From NCBI GenBank assembly GCA_963771005.1, contig CAVYRO010000008.1, positions 1,798,001 to 1,862,000 of the forward strand: DNA of 64,000 nucleotides, written 5' to 3'. Below, piece by piece: positions 45,300 through 54,200 of the stretch. The stretch is from DASQZK01 sp963771005. Lineage in GTDB: Bacteria > Bacteroidota > Bacteroidia > Bacteroidales > GCA-2748055. A program made the position numbers and the translations under genes. The notes below the pieces were generated by a model. The model searched no databases, was not told where the DNA came from, and was given only the letters and a program-made list of their open reading frames with translations. Within the stretch, counting starts at the first letter, position 1. Each line of letters starts with the position of its first letter.

Positions 45300-45864
45300 T
45301 TCGTAATTCCTGGTAGCGCGGACTGTTCCATATCCGCTCCACCAGCCTTTCCTTACATTTTGACCTGCGGTTACGGGTGTATTGATCCGAGGAGAACCCC
45401 ATGATCTTTGTGATCCTTGTTACGGGGGTATCCTCCATAAATAAAATTAAAAGTTTCCGGCATGCTTCTCCCATCTCATAAAAATGATCCAGGACAAGCT
45501 TTCTTTTCTCCATCCTGATGTAATCGTTCAGAAAATTATTTTCATAATCGATGATCTCATGGGCATCGATGCACCTTGATGCATGAATATTCACCCGCCT
45601 TAGTTCCTTATACCAAAGAAATTTATTGATGGAGAAGAGATAAGTCCCGAAGGTACAGGTGAGCAGCGGTTCATTTTTTTTAATCTTCAGATAAATGATC
45701 ACCAGGGAATCCTGGAAAATATCCTGGGCATCGAATTCACTGCCGCTGTTCGAAAGGATATACCTGAGGACCTCCGGGTAATTAACCTCATATATCCTTT
45801 GAAGGATTCTCCGGTCCTCACGCCGTATGCCGTCGAAAATTTCCTGGGGTGTCAGGCTGTCCAT
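45259..45864 (-). CDS. Sigma-70 family (ECF-like) RNA polymerase sigma factor
   Basis: 201 residues. Region 2 is visible as 'ILQRIYEVNYPEVLRYILSN', 'FDAQDIFQDSLVIIYLKIKK' and 'CTFGTYLFSINKFLWYKEL'. Region 4 is weaker but present: 'GEACRKLLILFMEDTPVTRI', 'TKIMGFSSDQYTRNRRSKCK'. It belongs to the divergent Bacteroidota sigma factors found with TPR or membrane partners. It overlaps the downstream membrane-TPR gene. The gap 45865-46061 shows nothing else. Confidence 0.85.
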   Translation of the reverse strand: MDSLTPQEIFDGIRREDRRILQRIYEVNYPEVLRYILSNSGSEFDAQDIFQDSLVIIYLKIKKNEPLLTCTFGTYLFSINKFLWYKELRRVNIHASRCIDAHEIIDYENNFLNDYIRMEKRKLVLDHFYEMGEACRKLLILFMEDTPVTRITKIMGFSSDQYTRNRRSKCKERLVERIWNSPRYQELRNEAYKENSKIPRW

Positions 45865-46061
45865 TTTGAATCTTAATGCTCAAATATAGAGGTTATTCAT
45901 TTAATTCCAAACTCAAGGGAATTTGCCGGAAGCTGCACTCATGGCCTGTTTTTGGATCCCAATGACCCCAATATTCCGTAAAGCCGCGGCTGGCGGATTC
46001 CAGGAGGCATAAGGGTCACAACCTCAATTCCGTAAATGATTCAAAATTTTTGACGAACGTT

Positions 46062-48938
46062 TTAATGTTCTTTCCTGTATGCATCTATGGGTATACAATT
46101 GCACACAAGGTTCCGGTCGCCCCATGCATCATCCAATCTTCCGACGGCAGGCCAAAGTTTGTTTTCAATAAGCCAGGGTGCCGGGAAGGCGGCTTCCTGG
46201 CGACCGTACTTATGTGTCCATTCGTCCGCGGTACATTCTACGGCGGTATGCGGTGCATTCTTCAGCAAATTATCTTCCTTGTCGGCCTTCCCGTCTTTCA
46301 CATCTGCAATCTCGGCACGTATGGATTTCATTGCAGTGATAAACCGGTCCAGTTCGGCGAGCGATTCACTCTCCGTAGGTTCGACCATAAGGGTACCATG
46401 CACCGGGAAAGAAAGTGTGGGTGCATGAAAACCATAGTCCATAAGACGTTTTGCTATGTCGGCCTCGGAGATGGAAGCTTCCTGTTTGAAATTGCGGCAT
46501 TCAAGGATAAGTTCGTGCCCTACATGCCCTTTCTCGCCGCAGTACAGGGTTTTGAAATGATCCTTTAGCATTGCACTGATGTAATTGGCATTAAGGATTG
46601 CCACTTTGCTCGACCGTGTCAGTCCTTCCCCGCCGAGCATCCGGATATAGGCATGGGAGATCGTTAAAATGCTGGCGCTTCCGTACGGCGCCGAAGCCAC
46701 AGCAGATATTCCGTTTACTCCTCCTGTGCTCACCACAGGATGCGTGGGAAGGAATTCCACCAGGTGCCTTGCCACACCTATCGGTCCTATACCGGGACCA
46801 CCGCCGCCATGAGGAATGGCGAAAGTCTTATGAAGATTCAGATGACATACATCCGCACCGATTATGGCAGGATTTGTCAGACCCACCTGAGCGTTCATGT
46901 TTGCGCCGTCCATGTATACCTGGCCACCGTTCTCATGGATAATAGTCATCATTTCCTTTACCTTCTCCTCAAATACACCGTGGGTAGAAGGATAGGTGAT
47001 CATGAAAGCGGCCAGGCGCTCCCTGTTTTCAAACGCCTTGGTCCGAAGATCATCCAGATCGATATTTCCCCGTTCATCACACCTTACCACGATGACATCC
47101 ATTCCTGCCATAACTGCACTGGCAGGATTTGTCCCGTGTGCAGATGCCGGGATAAGTACCAAGTTCCTTCCGCTTTCCCCCCGGCTTTCATGATAAGCAC
47201 GGATGACCATAAGCCCGGCATACTCGCCGGCAGCCCCTGAATTCGGCTGGAAGGAAACCTCCTCAAAACCCGTGATCTCCCGCAGGTCCCTGGCCAGTTC
47301 ACTGAAAAGCTGGTGATACCCCTCTACCTGGTCGATGGGTACAAAAGGATGGATGACGGAAAATTCCGGCCACATGAAAGCGAAAAGTTCATTGGCCGCA
47401 TTCAGCTTCATGGTGCATGACCCCAAAGAGATCATGGAATGGGCCAGTGAGAAATCCTTTCTCTCCAGCATCTTGATATATCGCATCAGCTCCGTTTCCG
47501 AATGGTATCTGTGAAAGACTTCCTCTTCCAGAAAACCGGACTGGCGTTGAAATTTATCATGAAAGCCGTACACCGAGACGGGATACTCAACCGTACGGAA
47601 TTTTTTCCGGACTGCCCTGGCAAAAATTTCGATCAGCCTGTTAAGATCATTTACACTCACTGTCTCATCCAGGCTGACGTTGATGGTTCCGTCGCCGTTA
47701 TACAGGAGATTGATTTCATTCTCAAGTGCGATCGCCCGGATATCTTTTTCGCTTACTCCGGCGGGCGGTTGAATTTTCAAGGTGTCAAAAAAACTGTCAT
47801 TGAGCTGCTTGTAACCGATTTCAGCCAGACGGTCCGCCATAGTACCGGCAGCAAAATGAATGTACCCGGCGATCTTCCGCAGCCCTTCCGGTCCGTGATA
47901 GACAGCATACATGGAGGCCATGGTTGCCAGCAGGGCCTCGGCCGTGCATATATTCGAGGTGGCTTTCTCCCGTTTGATATGTTGTTCCCTGGTCTGCAAG
48001 GCCATCCGTAGTGCAGGATTCCCGTGCTTATCGACAGAAACGCCGATGATCCTGCCCGGAATGTTGCGCTTGAACTTATCCCTCGTCGCAAAATAAGCTG
48101 CATGCGGACCTCCGAAACCCATGGGTATCCCGAAACGCTGGGTAGATCCAACTACCACGTCGGCGCCCCATTCGCCTGGAGGGGTCAGCATTACCAGCCC
48201 CATGATATCGGCAATGACACCCACAAGTGTATTGCTTTTAAGGGCATGTTGCACCAGGTTCGTGTAGTCGTTGATCGCACCGTCTGCATCAGGGTATTGG
48301 ACCATACAGCCGAAAAAGCTTTCATCGGAAACAAAAGTACGGTAATCTCCTTTGACGAGATCGATGCCCAGGGGCAGGGCTCTTGTTTCCAGGACGGCCA
48401 GGTTCTGGGGAAAAATCCTGTCATCGACGAAAAATTTGCAGGCCCCGGCCCTGACTGCTTCTCTTGAGCGCAGGTTGAACATCATGGTCATCGCCTCTGC
48501 AGCGGCTGTGGCTTCATCAAGAAGAGATGCATTGGCGATCTCCATACCGGTGAGATCCATGACCACGGTCTGGAAGTTCAGCAAAGCTTCCAGCCTCCCC
48601 TGGCTTATCTCCGCCTGGTAAGGAGTGTACGAGGTGTACCATACAGGGTTTTCAAGTATATTCCTTTTGATCACGGCAAGGGTTATTGTACCGTAATATC
48701 CTGTGCCGATATAGGATTTGAATATCTTATTTTTCTTCCCCGTTTCCTTTATATATTCAAGGTATTCGTATTCACTCATGCCCGGGGCCACGTTTAACGG
48801 CTGGCTGAGCCGTATGGATACCGGCAGGGTCTGGTCGATAAGTTCATCGAGTGTTGCCACCCCTATCTTATCCAGCATTTCCTGCATCTCCGAATCACGC
48901 GGTCCAATATGGCGATCAGAAAAACGATCTGTAAACAT
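46062..48938 (-). CDS. gcvP: Glycine dehydrogenase (decarboxylating), P-protein
   Basis: 958 residues, the single-chain form with both halves. N-terminal 'FSDRHIGPRDSEMQEMLDKI' is the P-protein start. The C-terminal half holds the PLP lysine in 'HLNLHKTFAIPHGGGGPGIG' near residue 700. 'SLGSCTMKLNAANELFAFMW' near residue 510 is also characteristic. It decarboxylates glycine and passes the aminomethyl group to lipoyl H-protein. gcvT and gcvH are not in the window. No glycine riboswitch is seen upstream; the short leader fits a -7 element at 48985-48992. Confidence 0.97.
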   Translation of the reverse strand: MFTDRFSDRHIGPRDSEMQEMLDKIGVATLDELIDQTLPVSIRLSQPLNVAPGMSEYEYLEYIKETGKKNKIFKSYIGTGYYGTITLAVIKRNILENPVWYTSYTPYQAEISQGRLEALLNFQTVVMDLTGMEIANASLLDEATAAAEAMTMMFNLRSREAVRAGACKFFVDDRIFPQNLAVLETRALPLGIDLVKGDYRTFVSDESFFGCMVQYPDADGAINDYTNLVQHALKSNTLVGVIADIMGLVMLTPPGEWGADVVVGSTQRFGIPMGFGGPHAAYFATRDKFKRNIPGRIIGVSVDKHGNPALRMALQTREQHIKREKATSNICTAEALLATMASMYAVYHGPEGLRKIAGYIHFAAGTMADRLAEIGYKQLNDSFFDTLKIQPPAGVSEKDIRAIALENEINLLYNGDGTINVSLDETVSVNDLNRLIEIFARAVRKKFRTVEYPVSVYGFHDKFQRQSGFLEEEVFHRYHSETELMRYIKMLERKDFSLAHSMISLGSCTMKLNAANELFAFMWPEFSVIHPFVPIDQVEGYHQLFSELARDLREITGFEEVSFQPNSGAAGEYAGLMVIRAYHESRGESGRNLVLIPASAHGTNPASAVMAGMDVIVVRCDERGNIDLDDLRTKAFENRERLAAFMITYPSTHGVFEEKVKEMMTIIHENGGQVYMDGANMNAQVGLTNPAIIGADVCHLNLHKTFAIPHGGGGPGIGPIGVARHLVEFLPTHPVVSTGGVNGISAVASAPYGSASILTISHAYIRMLGGEGLTRSSKVAILNANYISAMLKDHFKTLYCGEKGHVGHELILECRNFKQEASISEADIAKRLMDYGFHAPTLSFPVHGTLMVEPTESESLAELDRFITAMKSIRAEIADVKDGKADKEDNLLKNAPHTAVECTADEWTHKYGRQEAAFPAPWLIENKLWPAVGRLDDAWGDRNLVCNCIPIDAYRKEH

Positions 48939-48984
48939 CTTTGGTCAATTATTGGGTTAAAAGATTATTATCCGGAAGGCGGGA

Positions 48985-48992
48985 CAAAATTA
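48985..48992 (-). promoter_or_regulatory. -7 promoter element for gcvP
   Basis: Minus-strand TAATTTTG (TAnnTTTG), 46 bases before the gcvP ATG. It lies in the loop region of a short GCGGGA/TCCCG inverted repeat. No clear -33 box. Confidence 0.4.
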
Positions 48993-49038
48993 ACATCCCG
49001 TTTTTTCAATATAAACTTACGGAATATGTTTAACAACT

Positions 49039-49674
49039 CTACTGAAGAAACGGATTATGCTTCCTCTCTTCTCCCACCGTGGTTGGCGGTCCGTGTCCCG
49101 GAAACACCGTGAATTCATCATCGTACTTCATCAGCTTCTCCCTGATCCCTCCGACCAGGATATCGTAATTTCCCCCCGGCAGATCTGTACGCCCGATACT
49201 GCCACTGAAGAGCACGTCACCGGTTACCATATACTTTTCAACCCGGTTTACAAATACAAGTGATCCTGGAGAATGACCCGGAACATGAAGGACTTCAACG
49301 GATGAAGCACCAAATGCAAGACTATCCCCTTCCTCCGGAAAACGGTCCGGCATGGGGGGATCTTCGAGATCAAAACCAAACATCATTCCCTGCACGGATG
49401 CATTCCGGAGCAACGGAAGATCCGCCTTATGCAGCAGAAAAGGGATCCCGTACCTGGATTTGAATTCAGCCACCCCGGGAAGATGATCCACATGACCATG
49501 GGTATTAAGGACCATAATGGGATTAAGATCATTGCCGGAAATAAAAGCAGCGAGTGTTTCCTTTTCCTCTCTGTCATTACATGCAGGATCGATCAGGATG
49601 CATTCCTTCCCTGACATCAGCACATAAGTATTGACCTGGAAAGCATTAAAGACGAAGGTTTTTATTGCCGGCAT
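49039..49674 (-). CDS. MBL-fold metallo-hydrolase, glyoxalase II-like
   Basis: 211 residues. Zinc motif THGHVDHLPG near residue 58, further ligands at 'HVPGHSPGSLVF' and 'VTGDVLFSGSIGRTDLPGG', and 'FPGHGPPTTVGEE' near the C-terminus. This is the compact glyoxalase II/YcbL type that hydrolyses thioesters such as S-lactoylglutathione or related thiol esters. It follows the pcm gene by 9 bases. Substrate not assignable; a detoxification or thioesterase role is likely. Confidence 0.88.
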   Translation of the reverse strand: MPAIKTFVFNAFQVNTYVLMSGKECILIDPACNDREEKETLAAFISGNDLNPIMVLNTHGHVDHLPGVAEFKSRYGIPFLLHKADLPLLRNASVQGMMFGFDLEDPPMPDRFPEEGDSLAFGASSVEVLHVPGHSPGSLVFVNRVEKYMVTGDVLFSGSIGRTDLPGGNYDILVGGIREKLMKYDDEFTVFPGHGPPTTVGEERKHNPFLQ

Positions 49675-49683
49675 AACGGATTT

Positions 49684-50328
49684 CTATCCTGATTTTCCTT
49701 TGAGAAGAGGAACAAATGCAAAGTTACCATGTTCGGTCCTCGTATAATTATTTTCATCTTCCCTGACGATCCTGATCATCTTCTGTCCTGAGCCGTCCCC
49801 GACCGGAATGACCATTATGCCTCCGTCCGCAAGCTGTCTGAATAGTTTTTCCGGGATGTCGGGAGCGCCAGCTGTCACAAGGATACGATCATAGGGAGCA
49901 TAAGCGGGGATACCCTCGTACCCATCGCCATAGTAGAAACGCGCCTTGTAGCCCAACTCAGATAATATTGACTGGCTCTTAAGAAAAAGCTCCCGTTGCC
50001 GTTCTATGGTAAAAACCCGCGCTCCCAGCTCAAGCAGCACAGCCGTCTGGTATCCCGAACCTGTTCCGACTTCAAGCACCTTTTGCCGGGGTTTTACTTC
50101 CAGGAGTACCGTCTGGAAAGCCACGGTATACGGCTGTGAAATGGTTTGCCCTGCACCAATGGGGAAAGCCTGGTCGCTGTACGATAATTTTACAAAGGAG
50201 CTGTCCATAAACCTGTGCCTCGGAACGGTATTGATAGCTTCGAGAACAGCCTTATCTTTTATCCCTTTAAACCTGACCTGTTCAACGAGCTTCTGGCGTA
50301 AACCTTTATGAAGATAAGAGTCTTTCAT
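49684..50328 (-). CDS. pcm: Protein-L-isoaspartate O-methyltransferase
   Basis: 214 residues. 'AINTVPRHRFMDSSFVKLSY' and 'GAGQTISQPYTVAFQTVLLE' are PCMT signatures, followed by the SAM site 'VLEVGTGSGYQTAVLLELG' near residue 82 and 'DRILVTAGAPDIPEKLFRQL' near residue 150. It methylates isoaspartyl residues to start protein repair. It heads a two-gene operon with the MBL hydrolase and has a -7 element at 50349-50356. Confidence 0.95.
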   Translation of the reverse strand: MKDSYLHKGLRQKLVEQVRFKGIKDKAVLEAINTVPRHRFMDSSFVKLSYSDQAFPIGAGQTISQPYTVAFQTVLLEVKPRQKVLEVGTGSGYQTAVLLELGARVFTIERQRELFLKSQSILSELGYKARFYYGDGYEGIPAYAPYDRILVTAGAPDIPEKLFRQLADGGIMVIPVGDGSGQKMIRIVREDENNYTRTEHGNFAFVPLLKGKSG

Positions 50329-50348
50329 TGTATTTTTCTAGTGCCTTG

Positions 50349-50356
50349 CAAATTTA
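50349..50356 (-). promoter_or_regulatory. -7 promoter element for pcm
   Basis: Minus-strand TAAATTTG (TAnnTTTG), 20 bases before the pcm ATG at 50328. Confidence 0.5.
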
Positions 50357-50421
50357 GCTTTATCAACACTAATAGTTGAAAAGTATGACAATTATTTCTC
50401 CACTGATGTTAACAAATGCCT

Positions 50422-50429
50422 TAAGTTTG
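50422..50429 (+). promoter_or_regulatory. -7 promoter element for the 50449 gene
   Basis: TAAGTTTG (TAnnTTTG), 19 bases before the ATG. No convincing -33 box. Confidence 0.4.
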
Positions 50430-50448
50430 CCTGCAGAACCCGGTTAGC

Positions 50449-51369
50449 ATGATACGCACAACACTCATTGGTTCGCCAGAGAAATCAAGGATATACGGTG
50501 GGATAATTCGTCAGATCGAGGGATGTATTCCGGCAGGGGTACTGGAGGAGGAGCCTTTTGAGCCCCTGCCATGGGTAAATGCCGGCATCGCTCCCGAGAT
50601 CATCAGTTCTTTCCTTGTGAACGATGCAGCCGATGCTGTGGTATTCACCTCGGCCGTCAGCCAGACTTTCGATACGGTTAGGGAGATACTTATAGGCGGC
50701 AGGCACGTGCTCATCTCTCCCGATCCCAATCTTCCTTTTTTCCAACTCGAACACCTGAGGTGCATTGCAGAAGAAGCCGGGGTGCTTTTATACATGGCCC
50801 ACCATTTTCACGATGCTTTTCTCACCGACATTTGCCGCAGGTACTGCCATAATCCTGAATACATCAGCATTACAAGACATTTTGATTCCGCATCGCAGGC
50901 CCGGGGAAGACAGGTGCGGGATTCGTTGTACTACGAGATCATCTCCGTACTTGCCCTGAACCACGCTGCATTACGAAAATATACCTTTATGTCCGTGCCT
51001 TTCAATTCCCCCGGCCCTTCCCTCATCGTAGTCAGGCTGGAATTCACAAATGGCTCCTCCTCCTCGCTCACCCTCAGCAGGTATTCAGACAGCGACTCCA
51101 GGATCATCGAGGTATTTTCATCCGGTTCCATGGTCCTCTCCGATTCCAGGAAAGGGATGATCATGGTAACAGGGGATGACAAAGCCGGACAGATAAAATT
51201 ACCCGTAAACCAGCAGGTATTGCAGGAGATAAACCTGAACGAAGATATCAGGCATTTCTTCCAGCTGATCAGGAAGAGATCCTTCCCCGCCGATCCCTAT
51301 ATTTCCGGTATCATGACCCACAAAATCGCATCGGAAATCAGCGGTAAACTCAATGCGGGAAGTATGTAA
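50449..51369 (+). CDS. Divergent Gfo/Idh/MocA-like Rossmann protein
   Basis: 306 residues. The layout recalls a Gfo/Idh/MocA fold: an N-terminal strand ('IRTTLIGSPEKSRIYGGIIR'), then 'DAADAVVFTSAVSQTFDTVR', 'LIGGRHVLISPDPNLPFFQL' where the family has EKP, and 'AGVLLYMAHHFHDAFLTDIC'. The GxGxxG loop is replaced by GSPEKS and the catalytic lysine by DPN, so cofactor binding and catalysis are doubtful. It overlaps nothing and precedes the sugar-phosphate transferase by about 80 bases. It may be a regulatory or structural relative in an exopolysaccharide pathway. Function unknown. Confidence 0.5.
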   Translation: MIRTTLIGSPEKSRIYGGIIRQIEGCIPAGVLEEEPFEPLPWVNAGIAPEIISSFLVNDAADAVVFTSAVSQTFDTVREILIGGRHVLISPDPNLPFFQLEHLRCIAEEAGVLLYMAHHFHDAFLTDICRRYCHNPEYISITRHFDSASQARGRQVRDSLYYEIISVLALNHAALRKYTFMSVPFNSPGPSLIVVRLEFTNGSSSSLTLSRYSDSDSRIIEVFSSGSMVLSDSRKGMIMVTGDDKAGQIKLPVNQQVLQEINLNEDIRHFFQLIRKRSFPADPYISGIMTHKIASEISGKLNAGSM

Positions 51370-51397
51370 GGGCAGCGTGGATTCCTTACAAAAATGC

Positions 51398-51405
51398 TAT
51401 CTTTG
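51398..51405 (+). promoter_or_regulatory. -7 promoter element for the sugar-phosphate transferase gene
   Basis: TATCTTTG (TAnnTTTG), 44 bases before the ATG at 51449. It argues against the longer start at 51353. Confidence 0.5.
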
Positions 51406-51448
51406 TATACCAAACACCATTCATTTCCGTTTTATTACTCTGAATTTA

Positions 51449-52867
51449 ATGATGAAAAAAAGAAAACAGATAACCCGCTATCTGGTGTCAGATTTTTTGT
51501 CAGCTATGTTAAGCTGGAGCCTGTTCTTTGTTTTCCGCAAATTGTATATCGAACCTCTTAAATTTGGATATCATATCCCTGTCCAGTTCAATTCGACTTT
51601 TTTTCTCGGCCTGACAATAATTCCGTTCTTCTGGCTACTTAATTATTACCTCGCAGGGTATTACCGCGATGTATTACGGAAATCCAGGTTAAACGACATT
51701 CTCCAGACCTTCATTCAGACCTTTATTGGCACGGTCATCCTGTTCTTCCTTCTCCTTCTCGATGATGAGATCAGTTCGTATAAAAATTACTATCTCCTGT
51801 TTACGGCACTTTTCAGCCTCCATTTTATTATCACACTCATTCCCAGGTCTATCATCCTCTCAACTATCACGCGAAAAATAAGAAACCGGAGCATTTATTT
51901 TCCGACAATCATGATAGGCAGCAATATGCAGGCGGTGGATGTTTATAAGGAAATGGAACAGGAATCCTCTTTTTACGGGAACCGGATCATAGGTTTCATC
52001 AATGTTCATACCAAGAAACATTACCAGCTTTCCGATTATCTACCGCATCTGGGCGGGGTCGAAGATCTCAGGAGCATATTGGACAAGTTCGGGATTGAAG
52101 AGGTGATCATCGCACTGGAGAGGTCTGAGCACTCGGAATTTTCAAAAATCCTTAACAAGCTCGGATTGTGTGATGTTGTCATTAAGGCTATCCCCGATAT
52201 GGACGATATCCTCACCGGAAAGGTAAAGACGAACCAGCTTTTCGGTACGCCACTCATCCAGATATCGCATGACCTCATGCCGGTGTGGCAAGCCAATATC
52301 AAACAACTTTTGGATTATTTTGTGGCAGCCCTGGCACTTATCATAGCTTCACCGCTGATCCTTTTCCTGGCAGCCGGAGTAAGACTCTCATCCCCGGGGC
52401 CGCTGCTGTATTCACATGAGAGGATCGGCAGATTTGGCAAGCCTTTCCGGATTTATAAATTCCGTTCCATGTACACTGATGCGGAACAGAACGGTCCCGA
52501 ACTCTCAAGCAGGATAGATAACCGACTGACAAACTTCGGCAGGTTCATGCGTAAATACAGGCTCGATGAGATCCCGAACTTTTACAATGTACTCCGGGGT
52601 GACATGTCGCTTGTCGGACCTCGTCCCGAACGAAAATATTTCATCGATCAGATAATCCGGAAAGCTCCCCATTACGTCCACCTGCATAAGGTGAAACCGG
52701 GAATTACGTCATGGGGGCAGGTGAAGTACGGATACGCTGAAAATGTTGAACAGATGATCAAACGCCTCCGGTACGACATCCTCTATATTGAAAACATGTC
52801 ACTCTTTGTCGACCTGAAGATACTTCTTTATACCATCCTGACCATATTCAGGGGAAGGGGAGTGTGA
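51449..52867 (+). CDS. Polyprenyl-phosphate sugar phosphotransferase (WcaJ/PglC-type)
   Basis: 472 residues from the ATG at 51449 (a second ATG follows directly). Four to five N-terminal membrane helices, a cytoplasmic CoA-binding-like domain ('FPTIMIGSNMQAVDVYKEME'), then the monotopic transferase domain from about residue 280: 'DYFVAALALIIASPLILFLA', 'IGRFGKPFRIYKFRSMYTDA', 'YRLDEIPNFYNVLRGDMSLV' and 'GPRPERKYFIDQI'. The DE pair in RLDEIPN is catalytic. It starts glycan assembly by loading a sugar 1-phosphate on undecaprenyl phosphate at the inner membrane. No further glycan-assembly genes adjoin it. Confidence 0.92.
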   Translation: MMKKRKQITRYLVSDFLSAMLSWSLFFVFRKLYIEPLKFGYHIPVQFNSTFFLGLTIIPFFWLLNYYLAGYYRDVLRKSRLNDILQTFIQTFIGTVILFFLLLLDDEISSYKNYYLLFTALFSLHFIITLIPRSIILSTITRKIRNRSIYFPTIMIGSNMQAVDVYKEMEQESSFYGNRIIGFINVHTKKHYQLSDYLPHLGGVEDLRSILDKFGIEEVIIALERSEHSEFSKILNKLGLCDVVIKAIPDMDDILTGKVKTNQLFGTPLIQISHDLMPVWQANIKQLLDYFVAALALIIASPLILFLAAGVRLSSPGPLLYSHERIGRFGKPFRIYKFRSMYTDAEQNGPELSSRIDNRLTNFGRFMRKYRLDEIPNFYNVLRGDMSLVGPRPERKYFIDQIIRKAPHYVHLHKVKPGITSWGQVKYGYAENVEQMIKRLRYDILYIENMSLFVDLKILLYTILTIFRGRGV

Positions 52868-52873
52868 CCGGAT

Positions 52874-53446
52874 TCAGGAGCTCCCGTTGCCATGTTTTGA
52901 GATCGCCTTATAAACAGAGCCTCTCTCCGTCAGGATGCTTTCAAAGTAAATGACTTCTCCTGCAGTCACTTCAGTAAAAATTTTGTCCCTGTATCTTTCC
53001 AGCACGGAAATAAAATTTTCCCTGTCACTGATCCTTTTCATCCGGCCCAGGGTAAGGTGCGGCCGGAATGGTTTATCATCCGCCTGCAGTCCTTCCTTCA
53101 CCAGACGGCTTTCAAAATCATCCCTGAGGTCATTGATCTGCTCTAAATTTTCAAGACCCAGCCACAGTACCCGGGGATGATTCACATTCCTGAATATTCC
53201 TGCACCGGCCACCCGGAAATGAACCGGAAGACGGCCCCTGACCGTCTCATCCAGTATGCGGGAGATCGTCCGGATATCCTTTTCAACCGTATCTCCGAAA
53301 AAATGAAGCGTGATATGGAAATTCGCCGGAGCCGTCCACTTGATCTTTTCTTCCCCCAGGAAATTTTTAATAGCCCCCAGGTCTTGCCGGAGGATCTTTC
53401 CGCCGGGGATCCCGATACCAACAAAAGTCCGCTTTACCTGTTTCAT
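52874..53446 (-). CDS. thpR: RNA 2',3'-cyclic phosphodiesterase
   Basis: 190 residues. Two HxTL-type motifs of the 2H phosphoesterase superfamily: H44-I-T-L ('NFHITLHFFGDT') and H130-L-T-L ('FRPHLTLGRMKR'). Length and spacing fit the ThpR/LigT group, which open 2',3'-cyclic phosphates and can join tRNA halves in vitro. Convergent with the transferase gene (6-base gap) and divergent from elbB. Confidence 0.9.
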   Translation of the reverse strand: MKQVKRTFVGIGIPGGKILRQDLGAIKNFLGEEKIKWTAPANFHITLHFFGDTVEKDIRTISRILDETVRGRLPVHFRVAGAGIFRNVNHPRVLWLGLENLEQINDLRDDFESRLVKEGLQADDKPFRPHLTLGRMKRISDRENFISVLERYRDKIFTEVTAGEVIYFESILTERGSVYKAISKHGNGSS

Positions 53447-53524
53447 TAGTTGTAGAGTGTCAGGAAATTATAATCTTCTGATATTTTATTATATTAGCAT
53501 AACAATATTAAAAAAGATCAGATC

Positions 53525-54181
53525 ATGAGCAAACCAGGAAAATTCGCTGTCGTCCTCTCCGGTTGCGGCGTTTATGACGGATCAGAAATTCATGAAGCCG
53601 TGCTCACCCTCTATGCCATTTCCATTAATGGCGGCGAATATGATATATTTGCACCCGATATCCCCCAGCACCATGTGATCAACCACCTTACCGGCAAAGA
53701 GATGCAGGAAACGAGGAGCGTATTCATCGAATCCGCACGCATAGCCAGGGGTAAAATAACACGACTTATCGAATTCAGGGCATCAGAATATGATGCGCTT
53801 ATTTTCCCCGGCGGTTTCGGGGCCGCGAAGAATTTATCCACCTGGGCTTATGACGGGCCGGATGCCTATATTCTTCCGGAAGTTGAAAAGTGCATCCTTG
53901 ATATGGTCAAAGCCGGGAAACCTGTCGGGGCTCTCTGCATAAGCCCCGTGCTCCTCGCGAAGGTACTTAACGGAGTGGAAATCACTATCGGGGATGATAA
54001 GGAAACTATCGACGGAATAGGCAAACTCGGGGCTAAACATATTGAGACAACGCACGGGCAGACTGTGGTCGATAAGAAGTATAAAGTGGTGACAACTCCT
54101 TGTTATATGCTGGATGCAACTATAGCACAAATTGGGAAAGGAGCCGAAAACGTGGTGAAAGAGATCATGAAGATGATTTAA
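53525..54181 (+). CDS. elbB: ElbB-type DJ-1/PfpI glyoxalase-like protein
   Basis: 218 residues. 'FAVVLSGCGVYDGSEIHEAV' at the N-terminus and 'YDALIFPGGFGAAKNLSTWA' are the ElbB signatures; the nucleophile Cys138 is in 'VGALCISPVLLA' in the nucleophile elbow. E. coli ElbB has weak glyoxalase activity and was linked to isoprenoid synthesis. Length matches the family. It stands alone, with AT-rich sequence upstream (53447-53524) but no clean promoter. Confidence 0.92.
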   Translation: MSKPGKFAVVLSGCGVYDGSEIHEAVLTLYAISINGGEYDIFAPDIPQHHVINHLTGKEMQETRSVFIESARIARGKITRLIEFRASEYDALIFPGGFGAAKNLSTWAYDGPDAYILPEVEKCILDMVKAGKPVGALCISPVLLAKVLNGVEITIGDDKETIDGIGKLGAKHIETTHGQTVVDKKYKVVTTPCYMLDATIAQIGKGAENVVKEIMKMI

Positions 54182-54200
54182 TGGGAACTAAGGCCAGTTC

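Noticed and set aside
48981..49006. GCGGGA/TCCCG hairpin followed by T-run on the plus strand
   Set aside because: No plus-strand gene precedes it and it overlaps the gcvP -7 element; I regard it as chance.
48939..49038. Glycine riboswitch upstream of gcvP
   Set aside because: The gap is only 100 bases and has no tandem aptamer-like structure.
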